From assembly GCA_963817015.1 (NCBI GenBank), contig CAWFMV010000009.1, positions 221,368-285,367 on the forward strand: a DNA stretch of 64,000 bases, given 5' to 3'. The notes beneath the pieces were generated by a model that was given only the letters and a program-made list of their open reading frames with translations, was not told the origin of the DNA and made no database searches. Of this stretch, positions 8,896 to 19,623 are shown piece by piece. Position 1 is the stretch's first letter, and each line of letters opens with the position of its first letter. The DNA comes from VAZQ01 sp963817015. Lineage in GTDB: Bacteria; Pseudomonadota; Alphaproteobacteria; Rhizobiales; Xanthobacteraceae. A program made the position numbers and the translations under genes.

Positions 8896-11280
8896 ATGCA
8901 AAGGTTTCAAGGTACCGGTATTGCGTCGCGTGTCATTGCGTCGGGTCTTGTTGCGGTGAGTGTTGCGACGACCAGTTGCTTGGCCGCAGATTTACCGGTC
9001 GTCAAGTCTCCGTTCCTCAAGGCTCCGGCGGCGCTCTGGAGCTGGAGTGGACTTTATGTCGGCGGCCATGTCGGCTCATCGTTGAGCCTCACCGACATTG
9101 CGGATCCTCTCGGTCCTCCGATCTACGGCGACAATGTGAGAAGTCCTGGCTTCATCGGGGGCGGCCAGATCGGCTTCAATCACCAGGTCGGGTCAGTGGT
9201 CTTTGGCGTTGAGGCCGATGTGAGCGGGGTCAGCTCCGACGGCACCAATACGTGCTTTGCGGTTTCCGGAGACTCCTTCAGCAGTAATTGCCGGGTTCGT
9301 CCGGATCTGTACACGACGGTGACTGGCCGCATCGGATACGCGGTCGACCGCTCCTTGTTCTACGTCAAGGGTGGCGCGGCCTGGACTCGTGGCACTGTCG
9401 ATATGTTCGTCAACAAGAACCCTGACGGCGTGTTCACCAGTACGAACAGCTTTGTCACGCCGGGCTGGACCGTCGGTGCAGGCGTCGAATACGCGTTGGC
9501 GTCGGCCTGGTCGATGAAACTCGAATACGATTATCTGGGCTTTCGAGACCAGGACGTCGCGACACCTTATGTCCCGGGAAATCCGTTCGGCGTCACTGCT
9601 CCCACAACCACGATTTCGCAGCATGTCCACCAGTTCAAGCTTGGCTTGAACTATCGCCTTGCAGACGGAGTGAATTGGCCAGGCAACGCCGCCGCAATGC
9701 CGCTCAAGGCGGCGCCGATCAACTCGCCGTCGGGTTGGACGTTCGAAGCTGGCGCGCGCTATGTCTATGGCTGGGGCCGGTTTCAAAAAGATCATGGCAC
9801 CGGGCTTGCCGATGGAAGCGGGGTCCCCAACGGCATGGTCACCTCCCGGCTCACCTACGAGGACATGCAGACGAACACGTCAGAGGTGTTCGGCCGGATC
9901 AACACTCCTTGGAATGTTTTCGTCAAGGGATTTGCCGGCGTGGGCGTAACCGGCCGCGGACATCAGAACGACGAGGACAGCTTTTTCCATGTGAACGGCG
10001 TTGACGTCCCGTATACGAACTCGTTCTCGGATAAGGTCCGAGGCCACCTCAACTACGCGGTCGCCGATGTCGGCTACGATTTCATGAGCGGGTCGAGCCA
10101 CAAGGTCGGGGCCTTTGTTGGCTATTCATTCGTCGACCAGGCTCTCAATCGCTTCAATTGCGTTCAGATTGCCAATAAGGAAGGAGGCAGCTGCACGGGG
10201 CCCGACGAGCCACCCACGCCGCCCAATGTTGTGCGTTTCCAGGAGATCGACAAGTGGCACGCACTGCGTGTCGGCATAGCCGGTGAAATGATGCTTACCG
10301 ACCGGGTGAAGCTCAGCGGCGAAGTTGCGTATCTGCCCTTCGTGCATTTCCAAGGGCTGGATAATCACTTTCGCAATCCGATCTTGCAGCTTCCGGCCAC
10401 GTCGAACGGCGGACATGGTGTTCAAGCGGAGGCGCTGCTGTCTTACTACGTCACCGATCGCCTCTCATTCGGTGTCGGCGGACGATATTGGGGGCTGTGG
10501 ACGACCGACGGTCAATTCTCTGGAACTCCCCCTGGCCCGCCGCGATTCTACCGCGCTGCCTTCGAGCAGGCGGGTGTGTTCGTGCAGACGGCCTACCTTT
10601 TCGGCGGCGATGACACCCGCACGACTCCCATCTACTACAAGGCTCCGTCCGCGGGCGCGCGCAACGATTGGAGCGGATTTTATGCGGGCATTGTCGGCGG
10701 AGGTGATTGGGGTCGCAGCAAGCACATCGCCAACGGCAGCAATCTCAACAACGCTACCGATCTGACATCGACGTTTCATGTGAATGGTGCTCTGCTCGGA
10801 GCGAGTGCCGGCTACAATGCGCAGTTCGCCGGCATGTGGCTATTCGGTGTGGAAAGCGACATGTCGTGGTCAAACGCCAGCGGCACGGCATTTTTGGCAC
10901 CACCCTTCAACACGGAGCGCCAAGCCGGGACCAAAGAGTCATGGCTTGCAACGGCGCGTGTTCGTCTCGGTGTTGTGCCGGTCGACCGTTGGCTTGCATA
11001 CGTCACCGGCGGCGTTGCACTCGCCGACGTCAAAGCGCAAATCATCAATCCTGACATAACGTTTACGGAGTCACATATCCGCGGTGGTTGGACGGCCGGT
11101 GCCGGTATCGAGATGGCGCTTGACCGTAACTGGTCGGCCAAGCTGGAGTATTTGCATGTCGGCCTGACCGACACGTCATATTTCACGCCTGCGCCCGCGG
11201 ACGACACCCGCAATCGTGGCGGCGGCGTGCCGTTCAATCAAGAGATCGTGCGTGGAGGTTTGAGCTATCGGTTCAACTAA
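8896..11280 (+). CDS. Three-domain outer-membrane beta-barrel protein
   Basis: Outer-membrane protein of 794 residues with a signal peptide ending near CLAADLP and a strong Shine-Dalgarno (GGAGGGGG) before ATG 8896. Residues about 45-255 form an Omp25/31-type eight-strand barrel (WSGLYVGGHVG, VFGVEADVSG, GRIGYAVDRSLFYVKGG, YDYLGF). Residues about 280-575 resemble the omptin-like barrel found in rhizobial envelope proteins (SGWTFEAGARYVYGWG, VGYDFM, WHALRVGIAGE). Residues about 585-794 form a second Omp25-type barrel (DWSGFYAGIVGGG, GVESDMSWSN, KLEYLHVGLTD), ending GLSYRFN with the aromatic beta-signal. Single-barrel relatives are common; three barrels in one chain are notable. Function probably surface structure or adhesion, inferred only. 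Confidence 0.85.
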   Translation: MQRFQGTGIASRVIASGLVAVSVATTSCLAADLPVVKSPFLKAPAALWSWSGLYVGGHVGSSLSLTDIADPLGPPIYGDNVRSPGFIGGGQIGFNHQVGSVVFGVEADVSGVSSDGTNTCFAVSGDSFSSNCRVRPDLYTTVTGRIGYAVDRSLFYVKGGAAWTRGTVDMFVNKNPDGVFTSTNSFVTPGWTVGAGVEYALASAWSMKLEYDYLGFRDQDVATPYVPGNPFGVTAPTTTISQHVHQFKLGLNYRLADGVNWPGNAAAMPLKAAPINSPSGWTFEAGARYVYGWGRFQKDHGTGLADGSGVPNGMVTSRLTYEDMQTNTSEVFGRINTPWNVFVKGFAGVGVTGRGHQNDEDSFFHVNGVDVPYTNSFSDKVRGHLNYAVADVGYDFMSGSSHKVGAFVGYSFVDQALNRFNCVQIANKEGGSCTGPDEPPTPPNVVRFQEIDKWHALRVGIAGEMMLTDRVKLSGEVAYLPFVHFQGLDNHFRNPILQLPATSNGGHGVQAEALLSYYVTDRLSFGVGGRYWGLWTTDGQFSGTPPGPPRFYRAAFEQAGVFVQTAYLFGGDDTRTTPIYYKAPSAGARNDWSGFYAGIVGGGDWGRSKHIANGSNLNNATDLTSTFHVNGALLGASAGYNAQFAGMWLFGVESDMSWSNASGTAFLAPPFNTERQAGTKESWLATARVRLGVVPVDRWLAYVTGGVALADVKAQIINPDITFTESHIRGGWTAGAGIEMALDRNWSAKLEYLHVGLTDTSYFTPAPADDTRNRGGGVPFNQEIVRGGLSYRFN

Positions 11281-11334
11281 GACGGTCCACGAAGCGCAGT
11301 GTCTGCGGGGTGGGCCGGCGCGTGGATGTCGTTT

Positions 11335-11910
11335 TCAGGCCTCGGCCGAAAGCAGACGCCCGGTCCCGATCGGGCCTGGCGCGCGACGCAGCTCTTCGGC
11401 GACGGTCCTGGCGAGTTGCAGCGCATCGTCATCCGAGCGTGGCGCCGCAGGCGGGGTGCCAAGCACCGCGCCGATTGCCCGTGACAGCGGATGAGCTGCT
11501 GCGCCCTGGCCGTCACAACAGAAGTCGGCTGCCAGCGCGTCGATGCGATCGACGGCGCTTTCAATTTGGGTCAACGCGTCGGCGGTGTCGTGCGGATCGT
11601 CGAGATTCGTCGCTTCCAGGTGTTTGACGGCGGTGCCGATCTCGTAGACCGGATCATCCGGCTTGGCTGCGGGCTGTGGCGGACGTAGTGACGCCAGGCC
11701 AAGCAGCGTTCGATAGATCGGCGCGGTGAGAGGCTTCAGTGGCGGGGCATCGTGACCGTCAAGCACGCCGTGCAGCGCTGTGGTCAGCGTGTGAAGGTCG
11801 GTCTTGAGTTGCTGCAGCAGGCACAGGCTCTCCTCCTGTCGCTGCAGCTCGGCTCCGATCAGGGTTAATGAGCCGTTGTTGGAAGGCGTGGATGGGAGGC
11901 GCAGCGTCAT
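11335..11910 (-). CDS. Hypothetical protein, helical, 191 residues
   Basis: Open frame with GC-rich third positions from ATG 11910 (MTLRLPSTPS) to a TGA at 11335-11337; in-frame ATGs further upstream would lengthen it to 241 residues. The N-terminal half predicts heptad-like helix (IGAELQRQEESLCLLQQLKTD). A second helical region follows a Pro-rich linker, with a Cys pair in DFCCDGQG. No signal peptide or membrane segment. I do not recognise the family. It is convergent with the outer-membrane protein gene. Confidence 0.45.
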   Translation of the reverse strand: MTLRLPSTPSNNGSLTLIGAELQRQEESLCLLQQLKTDLHTLTTALHGVLDGHDAPPLKPLTAPIYRTLLGLASLRPPQPAAKPDDPVYEIGTAVKHLEATNLDDPHDTADALTQIESAVDRIDALAADFCCDGQGAAAHPLSRAIGAVLGTPPAAPRSDDDALQLARTVAEELRRAPGPIGTGRLLSAEA

Positions 11911-12158
11911 GGGCGGAGCCACCCGCGGGTGGCACGGATCGCTTTCGGCGGCCGTGGCTGCGGCGGCCTGCCAGTCTGTAATGATACGGGCTTTGACGAC
12001 ATGGGCCTGATCCGCTGGGCTTGATCCGCTGGGCCGATCCGCACGGAAGAGCGGCGCCAAAATGCGCCGTCACACTCCTCATGCGCCGTCACACTCCTCC
12101 ATGATTTTGCGCCCGCGCTCGGTAATTTTCACGTCTGGAAAAGCTTAAAATTTGAATC

Positions 12159-12194
12159 AAAAAACTGAGCGGTGCACGCTGGGCACCGCTCAGT
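12159..12194 (-). terminator. Intrinsic terminator of the DUF3300 gene
   Basis: Read on the minus strand, a perfect 12-base-pair stem (arms 12183-12194 and 12164-12175) with a 7-base loop is followed by a run of six T. It lies about 35 bases past the stop of the gene ending at 12231. Confidence 0.88.
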
Positions 12195-12230
12195 CAAACC
12201 GTACGCGAAAGCCGCAAAGTCTCCGCGGGC

Positions 12231-13496
12231 TTACGGCTTCTTATTGTTATGCTGTACGACCCGAGGGGCCGGCTTGAAGTTCGTAGCCGGTTTGAAATTC
12301 GTAGCCGGCTTGAAGTTCTGATTTGTGGTCAGCCTCTGGGTGTTGATCTTGGGCGTCCCGTTGCCGACGTTGTTGCTTCGGATCTTGGTGCCGCCATTCT
12401 GATTGTTGATCGAGGCTATTCCCTGCTGGTTGAACTTCTTGGCGTTGTTCTGACCCTGACCGTTTTGCAGGTTTGTCTTGTTGTTGAGGGTCTTGATGCC
12501 ATTGTTGTTGTTGTTGTTGTTCGCAAAGCCCTGGCGACCATTGTTGCCAGCATTGCCCACCTTGTTGTTCAGGAGCTGGCTGACCCTTAGGTCGGTTATC
12601 GCCGAACTGCGAGTTCTTATTCCAGGTCGCGGTCCCACCATTGCTGACGATCCTGGTTCTGTTGAACGAGTTGTACCTGACAACGTTGACCACGACGCGG
12701 CGCGAAGACCAGCTGTAGCTCGCCCACAGCGCCGAGCCGACAATGATCGGTGCGCCAAATCCGATGATGCCGACCGCGACGTAGCCCGGCGGATACCAAT
12801 AGAACGGCCGCCACGCCGGATAGGGCCACACGCCGTAGACGACCCAGGGGTCATAGACCGGCACGTAGAGGTAGCCCGGATCGTACGGCTCGATGACGAT
12901 GTATTCGGGCGGCAGCGGGTCGCCCGCGTAAGCGAGCGGAGGCGGCGGCGCCGCCACGCGCCGGACCTTGACCTGGTTCGTCTCTTTGAGGTTCCCGCTC
13001 GCGTCCGCGCGCGCACGCAGTCGCTGCACGGAGGCAGCGATGTCGTCGGGCTGGCCCAGATAGGCAGCGCCGAGCTGCTGCGTCCATTCGACTTTCTCGC
13101 TCATCATCTGCAGCACCTGCGGGACCGCGCACAGCGCCTTGACGCTCGGATCCCAGCTCTGCAGCTGCATGGCGTCTTCCAGCGCTTGCCCGCTCACGTT
13201 CTGATTGGACGATGACCAGCGCGCTGCCACCACCACTTCGAGCGGATACGTCGAAGCGGCCAGAATCTGGCCGAGCAGATTGTCGGGATAGAGCGCGATC
13301 GGAGCGACGAGCTGATTGATCTGCTCGTAGTGAATTGCTGCTGCGCTTGCGGCTGCTGCGCTTGTTGCGGCGCTTGCTGAGCGAACGCTGTCAGGTCCGC
13401 TCCAGGTCCAGCTGCCAGCAGAGCAAATGCGGCCGCCACGGCCGGAACGCGGTATCGCAATGTTGCGATTGAAATGATCCGTGTGGCTTCTGCCAT
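12231..13496 (-). pseudogene. DUF3300 secreted protein with Asn-rich tail, two frame changes
   Basis: Exported protein with a DUF3300 domain. ATG 13496 follows a GGGGAGAG Shine-Dalgarno and begins a signal peptide (AAFALLAAGPG) and a Gln-rich linker. The domain proper lies in another frame and shows the family signature (WDPSVKALCAVPQVLQMM, AYLGQ, PPEYIVIEPYDPGYLYVPVYDP). It includes a Trp/Tyr/Pro-rich stretch, WPYPAWRPFYWYPPGY. The frame changes near 13333 and at about 12593 (AAGGGTC for AAGGTC). After the second change the original frame gives a Gln-rich tail with poor codon bias; the shifted frame gives an Asn-rich tail with GC-rich third positions, ending in FKPATNFKPATNFKPAP and HNNKKP. 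I take the Asn-rich frame as real. Role unknown, probably envelope. Confidence 0.72.
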
Positions 13497-13619
13497 GGAT
13501 ATCTCTCCCCTCTCAGTGGGGGTTGCCAATCATGCAACCCGTACGCGAGCGCTTGTTGCTGCTCGCCCCACATTAGGGGGAATGATAGCGGATTTGAGGC
13601 GGTTCGCCGTTGTACAAGG

Positions 13620-15029
13620 TTAACTAGTGGACACGCGCAGCAACCGGATCAGCTCCCGCGCGTCGCTGAGCGTTTCGACTCTCAGCAAGGCTTCGATCAG
13701 CGCTTCCTGCTGGTCCTTGGGCATCGCGGTACGGGTCAGCTTGCGGAATTTCTCGACGATGTCCTCCGCCGGCGCGAACGAATGCTCGCTGCCGCGCGGC
13801 GCCTCGCGCGTCTCGCTGTGCACGGAGCCGTCGCGCAGAGTGCACGTCGACGCGCACCATGTGGCGGAACGGGCGCCGCGCGCCGTGATGGCCGGGTCCT
13901 CGCATGACCTCGACTTTCTTCGACAGCTCCATGCGGGCGCGATCGTGCACCGCTTCTTCGGTGAACTGGTCGACGAAGACATCGCCTTCGATCAGCAGGG
14001 TCGCCACGCAATAGGGCAGGTTGAGCTGCGCCGAGGTGAGGCCCTCGGGCTTGTAGGGCCAGCCGACGTGATCGGCCGTCACCTGCGAGCCGTGCACCAC
14101 GATGCGGTCGAGCTCGTCGAGGGTGAACGGCCGGCGCTTGCGGATGTCGCGGATGGCGTCGAGCGTGGTGTGATTGCTGCCGACGCAGGAATAGAACTTC
14201 AGCGCAACCCGCATCGTTTCCCAGTCGCTGCCAAGCCCGGCGCTGAGCGCGTCGAGATTGAACCGATCCTGCGAGCGCGAGAACGTGGTGCAGAAGCCGC
14301 CGTAAGGCGCCTCGAACACATCGACGGATGCCGGTGAAGCCCGCCTTGGCCAGCAGCGCGCCATAGAGCCCGCTTTGCGACGAGCGGCCGGCATGCATGC
14401 GCTTGACCATGGCGCCGTATTGCGCGGCCATCAGGCCGGCGGCCTGCGTGCCCGCGATGCCGAGCGCATGCACGGTTTGCTCGGGGTCAAGCTTGAGGCC
14501 GCGCGCGGCACCGGCGGCAGCCGAGAACACGCCGAGCGTCGCGCCCGAGTGCCAGCCCTGGCCGATATGCTCCTGGCCCATGCAGCGCCCGACGCGCGGA
14601 CCGATCTCGTAGCCGGCGATCGCGGCGGTGAGAAAATCGCGCCCGCTCAGTCGGCGCGTGGCTTTCCGCGACCGCGATCAGCGCCGGCAGCGTGACCGCG
14701 CCGCAATGCAGCACGCCGTCGCGGTGCACGTCGTCGAGTTCGAAGCCCTGCACCTGCGTGCCGTTGACCAGCGCCGCATTGGTCGAGGACAGCGTCTGCG
14801 CGGTGCCCCAGACCGAGGTCGTGCGCGAGGCGTCGAGATCGCCGAACGTCTCCTGCAGAATGCGGCACCATTCGAGCTTGGCGCCATAGATCGCGCAGCC
14901 GAGCGAGTTGAGGATCAGGAGCTTGCCGCGCTCGCGCACGCTCTCGCGGGATTTGCTCGTAGCGAAGCTGCGAGACGAAATCGGCGATCCTGCGGGTGTG
15001 GACGTTGTCGGTGCGGAATGGTCTGACAT
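13620..15029 (-). pseudogene. MmgE/PrpD family protein (copy 2), multiply frameshifted
   Basis: Second MmgE/PrpD paralogue, from ATG 15029 (MSDHSAP) to TAA 13620-13622. Family marks occur in order but in alternating frames: NSLGCAIYGA, QVQGFELDDVHRDGVLHCGAV (D-D-x-H segment), GQEHIGQGWHSGATLGVF, AAQYGAMVKRMHAGRSSQSG, EAPYGGF, and VGSNHTTLDAIRDI near the C-terminal domain. Frame changes occur near 14950, 14650, 14335 and 13850. It is divergent from copy 3 (start 15104) with 74 bases between, which should hold both promoters. If the insertions are sequencing errors the enzyme is probably functional. Confidence 0.8.
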
Positions 15030-15103
15030 TGCGGGCGAAAACCTAGACAGGGTCGGGCGAGTGCTGTCTACAGTCCTGCGTCCCGCACAAACAAGGATAA
15101 CAC

Positions 15104-16515
15104 ATGCTGCTGCGCGCGCTCGCGGATCGGATCGCTGAGGTCTCGTTCGAGGCGCTGCCGGGCGAGGCGGTCGCGACCGCGCAAGCAGGGCATTCTCGAC
15201 ACGGTCGGGGTGACGCTCGCGGGCGCCAGGGACGACACGACGGCCGTCGTGACGCGCGCGCTGCGCTGGACCGCGGGGCAGGGCGCGGCGCTGATCTTCG
15301 GCGGCAGCGAGCGCCTCGATGCGCTCTCAGCGCCGCGCTGATCAACGGCATCGCGTCGCACGCGCTCGATTTCGACGATTGCAGCAACACGCTCGGCGGC
15401 CATCCTTCGGCGCCGATCCTGCCGGCGCTGTGGACGCTCGCGACTGGCGTCTCCGGCCAGGCCTTCATCGCCGCCTATGCGGCCGGCGTCGAGACCGAAT
15501 GCAAGCTCGCGCGCGCGGTCAACTTCCATCACTATGACAAGGGCTGGCATCCGACCGCGACGCTCGGCACCTTCGGAGCGGCGGCGGCCTGCGCGCATCT
15601 GCTGCGGCTGTCTCCCGACAAGATCGCGACCGCGCTCGCGCTCGCGGCCTCGATGGCCTCGGGCATCAAGGCCAATTTCGGCACCATGACCAAGCCGTTC
15701 CATGTCGGGCATGCGGCGCGCAACGGGCTTGTTCGCCGCGCTGCTCGCGGAGGAGGGCATGACCGCCAATCACGGCGCACTCGAGCACAAGCAGGGCTTC
15801 TTTGCGGTCTTCAACGGCGCAGGGCAACTTCGATGCGGATCGCATCCTCGCCGAATGGGCGAAGCCGTTCGATCTCGCCGATCCCGGCATCGCCTTCAAG
15901 CGCCATCCGTGCTGCGGCTCGACGCATCCGGCCGCCGACGCCATGCTGCATCTGCGCGCCGCGCATGCGCTCACGCCCGAGCGCGTCGCGCGGATCGAAT
16001 CCTGGACGCATCCGCGCCGGCTCGCAGCACACCAACCGGCCCGATCCGCAAGAGCGGCCTCGACGGCAAGTTCAGCGTCCAGTACGTGCTCGCGCGCGCG
16101 CTGATGCACGGCATCGTCAGCCTCGAGCATTTCTCCGACGCGGCCGTGCGCGATGCCGGCGGCGCGCGCGCTGATGGCCAAGGTGAATGCGCGCGCCCGA
16201 TCCGACAGTCTCGGCGCTCGGACACGACGATCATTTCTATGCGCGGGTGCGGGTCACGACCGCGTCGGGCGAGACGCATCGAGCATTTCGTCGACCGCCC
16301 GCTCGGCCGTGATCGCGATCATCCGCTGCCGGCGGGCACGCTCGAGGCCAAGTTCCGTGACTGCGCGCGGCGCGCGCTCGATGAGGCTTCGACCGAGGAG
16401 GTGCTGCGGCTCTGCAGCACGCTCGATGAGCTCGCCGACGCGGGCGATGTACTCACCGCCATGACGCATACGCGCAGCGTCGAGCCGCTCGACGCCCAGG
16501 CGGGCTTACGCGTAA
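15104..16515 (+). pseudogene. MmgE/PrpD family protein (copy 3), multiply frameshifted
   Basis: Third paralogue. ATG 15104 follows AAGGATAAC. Recognisable pieces in changing frames: KQGILDTVGVTLAGARDD, INGIASHALDFDDCSNTLGGHPS, WHPTATLGTFGAAAACAHLL, FGTMTKPFHVGHAARNG, FKRHPCCGSTHPAADA and SGLDGKFSVQYVLARAL. The changes are small insertions: 15182 (C before AAG), about 15330 (two bases, TC, before AGC), about 15737 (CTTG for CTG), about 15825, about 16027, 16049 (C before AAG), about 16156, about 16203 and 16280 (C before GAG). The C-terminus runs on into the next gene because the expected stop (TAA 16513) is also out of frame. Cotranscribed with the flavoprotein gene. Confidence 0.8.
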
Positions 16516-16529
16516 TGCTGTACTTGGTC

Positions 16530-18045
16530 ATGAACTCCATCGAGCTCTCTCAAGCAACGTCCCGACGTGCTCGTCGTCGGCGCCGGCAATGCGGCGCTCT
16601 GCGCCGCCATCTCGGCGCACGAGAACGGCGCGCGCGTGCTGATGCTGGAAGCCGCTCCGTTCGAGGAGCGCGGCGGCAATTCGCACTTCACCGGCGGCGC
16701 CTTCCGCTTCGCCTATCGCGGCGTCGAGGACCTGATCACGGTGCTGCCGTCGCTCGCCAGCGAGGATCTCTCGAACGTCGATTTCGGCACCTACACCGAA
16801 GAGCAGTTCTTCGACGACATGTTCGAGGTGACCGAATATCGCACCGACTCCGGAGCTGTGCGAGATCCTGGTCCGCAACAGCCTCGAAGACCGCGACCTG
16901 GGTCGCGCAGCAGGGCGTCAAGCTGCAGCCCGGGCTTGGCCGGCAGGCCTACAAGGTCGACGGCAAGTTCAAGTTCTGGGGCGGGCTCGCGCTGCACATC
17001 TGGGGCGGCGGCCCGGAAATGCTCAAGGCGCTCTATGCCAATGTGGAGCGGCGCGGCATTCCGATCGTCTACGAGACGCCGGCCGTGAGCCTCATCCGCG
17101 AGCGCGGCCGCGTCGCCGGCGTCGTTGCCGAAGCATCGGCGGCGAGCCGGTCGAGATCAGGGCCGGCGCGGTCGTGCTCGCCTGCGGCAGCTTCGAGTCC
17201 AATCCGGAGATGCGCGCGCGCTATCTCGGGCCCGAACTGGGAGCTCGCGAAAATCCGCGGCACGCGCTTCAACATGGGCGCCGGGCTCACGCATGGCGCT
17301 CGGCGTCGGGCGCGCGGCCCTACGGCAACTGGTCGGGCTGCCATTCGGTCGCCTGGGACATCAACGCGCCGCCCTACGGCGACCTCACGATCGGCGACCA
17401 GTTCCAGAAGCACAATTATCCGTTCGGCCTTCTCATCAACGCCAAGGGCGAGCGCTACGTCGACGAGGGCGCAAACTTCCACAGCCACACTTATGCGAAA
17501 TATGGCGGCGAGATCATGCGCCAGCCCGGCATGTTCGCCTGGCAGGTGTTCGACGCCAAGGCGACGCCGCTCCTGCGCGGCGAATATCGCATCCGCCGCG
17601 TCACCAAGGCGGAGGCCGATACGCTTGAAGAGCTCGCGCCAAAGCTCGACGGCGTCGATGCGCGAGGCGTTCCTGCGCACCGTGCGCGACTACAACGCCG
17701 CCTGCCGCAGCGACGTGCCGTTCAATCCGAACGTGCTCGACGGACGCAGCACGCAAGGGCTTGCGATCGACAAGACCAACTGGGCGGTGCCGCTCGACAC
17801 GCCGCCGTTCCACGCCTATCACGTGACGACCGGCGTGACCTTCACGTTCGGCGGCGTGAAGATTTCACAAACAGGGCGAGGTCGAGAATCTCTACGGCCG
17901 CGTCATTCCGGGGCTCTATGCGGCGGGCGAGATGGTCGGCGGGCTTTTCTATCACAACTACTGCAGCGGCACCGGCCTGATGTCGGGCGCAACCTTCGGC
18001 CGGCTCGCCGGGCGCAGCGCGGCGCAGTGGGCGGCGAAAGCGTAA
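16530..18045 (+). pseudogene. FAD-binding dehydrogenase, fumarate-reductase/TcuA-like, multiply frameshifted
   Basis: Flavoprotein of the succinate dehydrogenase/fumarate reductase family, closest in style to tricarballylate dehydrogenase TcuA, which oxidises tricarballylate to cis-aconitate. Evidence: dinucleotide-binding VLVVGAGNAALCAAISA, the RGGNSHFTGGAFRF segment, KFWGGLALHIWGGG, and a C-terminal FAD-capping stretch GLYAAGEMVGGLFYHNYCSGTGL. ATG 16530 is the likely start (MNSIEL). The extra C at 16551 before AAG removes the reading frame at once. Further changes are near 16854, 16900, 17135, 17250, 17655 and 17870. Corrected length is about 490 residues. Placed between two MmgE/PrpD genes, it may feed them an unsaturated polycarboxylate; that is inference. 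Confidence 0.78.
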
Positions 18046-18046
18046 C

Positions 18047-19480
18047 GTGGAGCCGAGCGCACACGCTCGTGAGAGCACGTGCATGGCCCGTTCAACCGCG
18101 TATCAAGCCACCGATCCGAGCGGTCGCCGATCTCGCGACCGAGCGCCTTGCCGCCTATGCGGCGGGCGGCGACGTTCGAGGATTTTCCGCCGGCCGTCGG
18201 TCGAGCGCGCCAAGCATTGCCTGGTCGATGCAGTCGCGTGCGCGATCTTCGGCCGCAGTTTCCCTGGTCCACGATGGTGCTGGACGAGGCGCTCGCGACC
18301 GGCGCAGGTGGGCCGTGCCGCCTGCCCGGCGTTCCCGGCAAGACGCTGCATGTGCCGCAGGCCGCGCTCGTCACTCGGCGCCTTCGCGCACGCTTTCGAA
18401 TTCGACAATCTGCGCAAGCCCGGCGCCGGCGTGCATGCGGGCGCGACGGTGGCGCTGCCGGCGCTCGCCATGGCGCAGGCGGTGAATGCGAGCGGCACGC
18501 GAGCTCATCGCGGCGATCGTCGCGGGCGTCGAGGTGATGTTTCGCATCGGCGCCGCGACGCTGCATTCGCCCGAGCAGATCGGCTTCCATGCGCCCGGCA
18601 TGACCGGCCCGTTCGGCGTCGGCGGCTGCCTGCGCCTCGCTCATGCGACTTCTCAGCGCGCCAGACCGCCAATGCGTTCGGCGATCGCGGGCTCGCTCGC
18701 GGGCGGGCTCCTGGCGTTCGCAAAGGCCGGCTCGGGCGGCATGGTGAAGCGACTGCATCTCGGCCGCGCCGCCGAGAGCGGCGTGCTGGCAGCACGGCTC
18801 GCGCAACGCGGCTACGAGGGGCCGCGCAATGTGATCGAGGGCGCCTATGGCGTGCTGGAGGCGTTCTGCGAGGAGAACGATCCGACGCTGCTGACGCAGG
18901 GGCTCGGCCAGACCTATCGAGATCGAGCGCGTCTGCTTCAAGCGCTATCCCTGCCACGTCACCGCGCATGTGCCGGTGCAGCTGCTGCGCGATCTCATCG
19001 ACGACAGCACGGCTTCGGCGGCGACGACATCCGCGCGATCGCGATCGAAGCCTCCGACAAGGTCGTTTCGCATCACAACGAGCGCGATCCGGCCGATATC
19101 ATGCTGGCGCAATACAGCGTGCCGTTCTGCGTGGCGATCGCGGCCTACCACGATCCGCTCGATCCGGCGGTGTTCTGCGACGAGGTCGTGCGCGATCCGC
19201 ACGTGCGGGCGCTGGCGAAGCGCATCAGCGTATCGCCGGCGAGACGATCAAAGGCTGGGGCGCGCGGCTTGACATCACGCTCAAGGACGGCCGCGCGCTT
19301 CGAGCGGCAAGCTCGACACCTGGCTCGGCTGCCCGGAGACGCCGCTCTCGACCGAGCAGTTGCGCGATCAAGTTCGATCGCATCACGGGTAGCGCATCGA
19401 AACGGTTGCGTGACACTCTGTTCGACGATCTGATGCAGCTCGAACAGGTGAAGTCGCTCGAGATGTTGGCTTTGACGTGA
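18047..19480 (+). pseudogene. MmgE/PrpD family protein (copy 4), multiply frameshifted
   Basis: Fourth paralogue, starting one base after the flavoprotein stop (GTG 18047, with ATG 18083 also possible) and ending at TGA 19478-19480. Segments: ADLATERLAAYAAG, RAKHCLVDAVACAIFG, GAFAHAFEFDNLRKPGAGVHAG (D-N in place of the usual D-D), GGMVKRLHLGRAAESGVLAARL, EGAYGVLEAF, FKRYPCHVTAHV. Frame changes are again insertions, including a C before GAG or AAG at 18500, 18918 and 19369. The FDNLR segment differs from copies 1-3, which read D-D there, so the active site may have changed. Confidence 0.77.
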
Positions 19481-19623
19481 AGCTCGCAGCGCGCCGGATG
19501 GTTCGATAGTGCGGCGAACGCGGCTTGATGGTTAACATTTGATCCGCCCGTACTCTTGCAGGCACACTTCGAATAATTCACACTGAGTTGACGTGTGAAC
19601 TGGCAGCCCTCGGGGAGGCCTAC

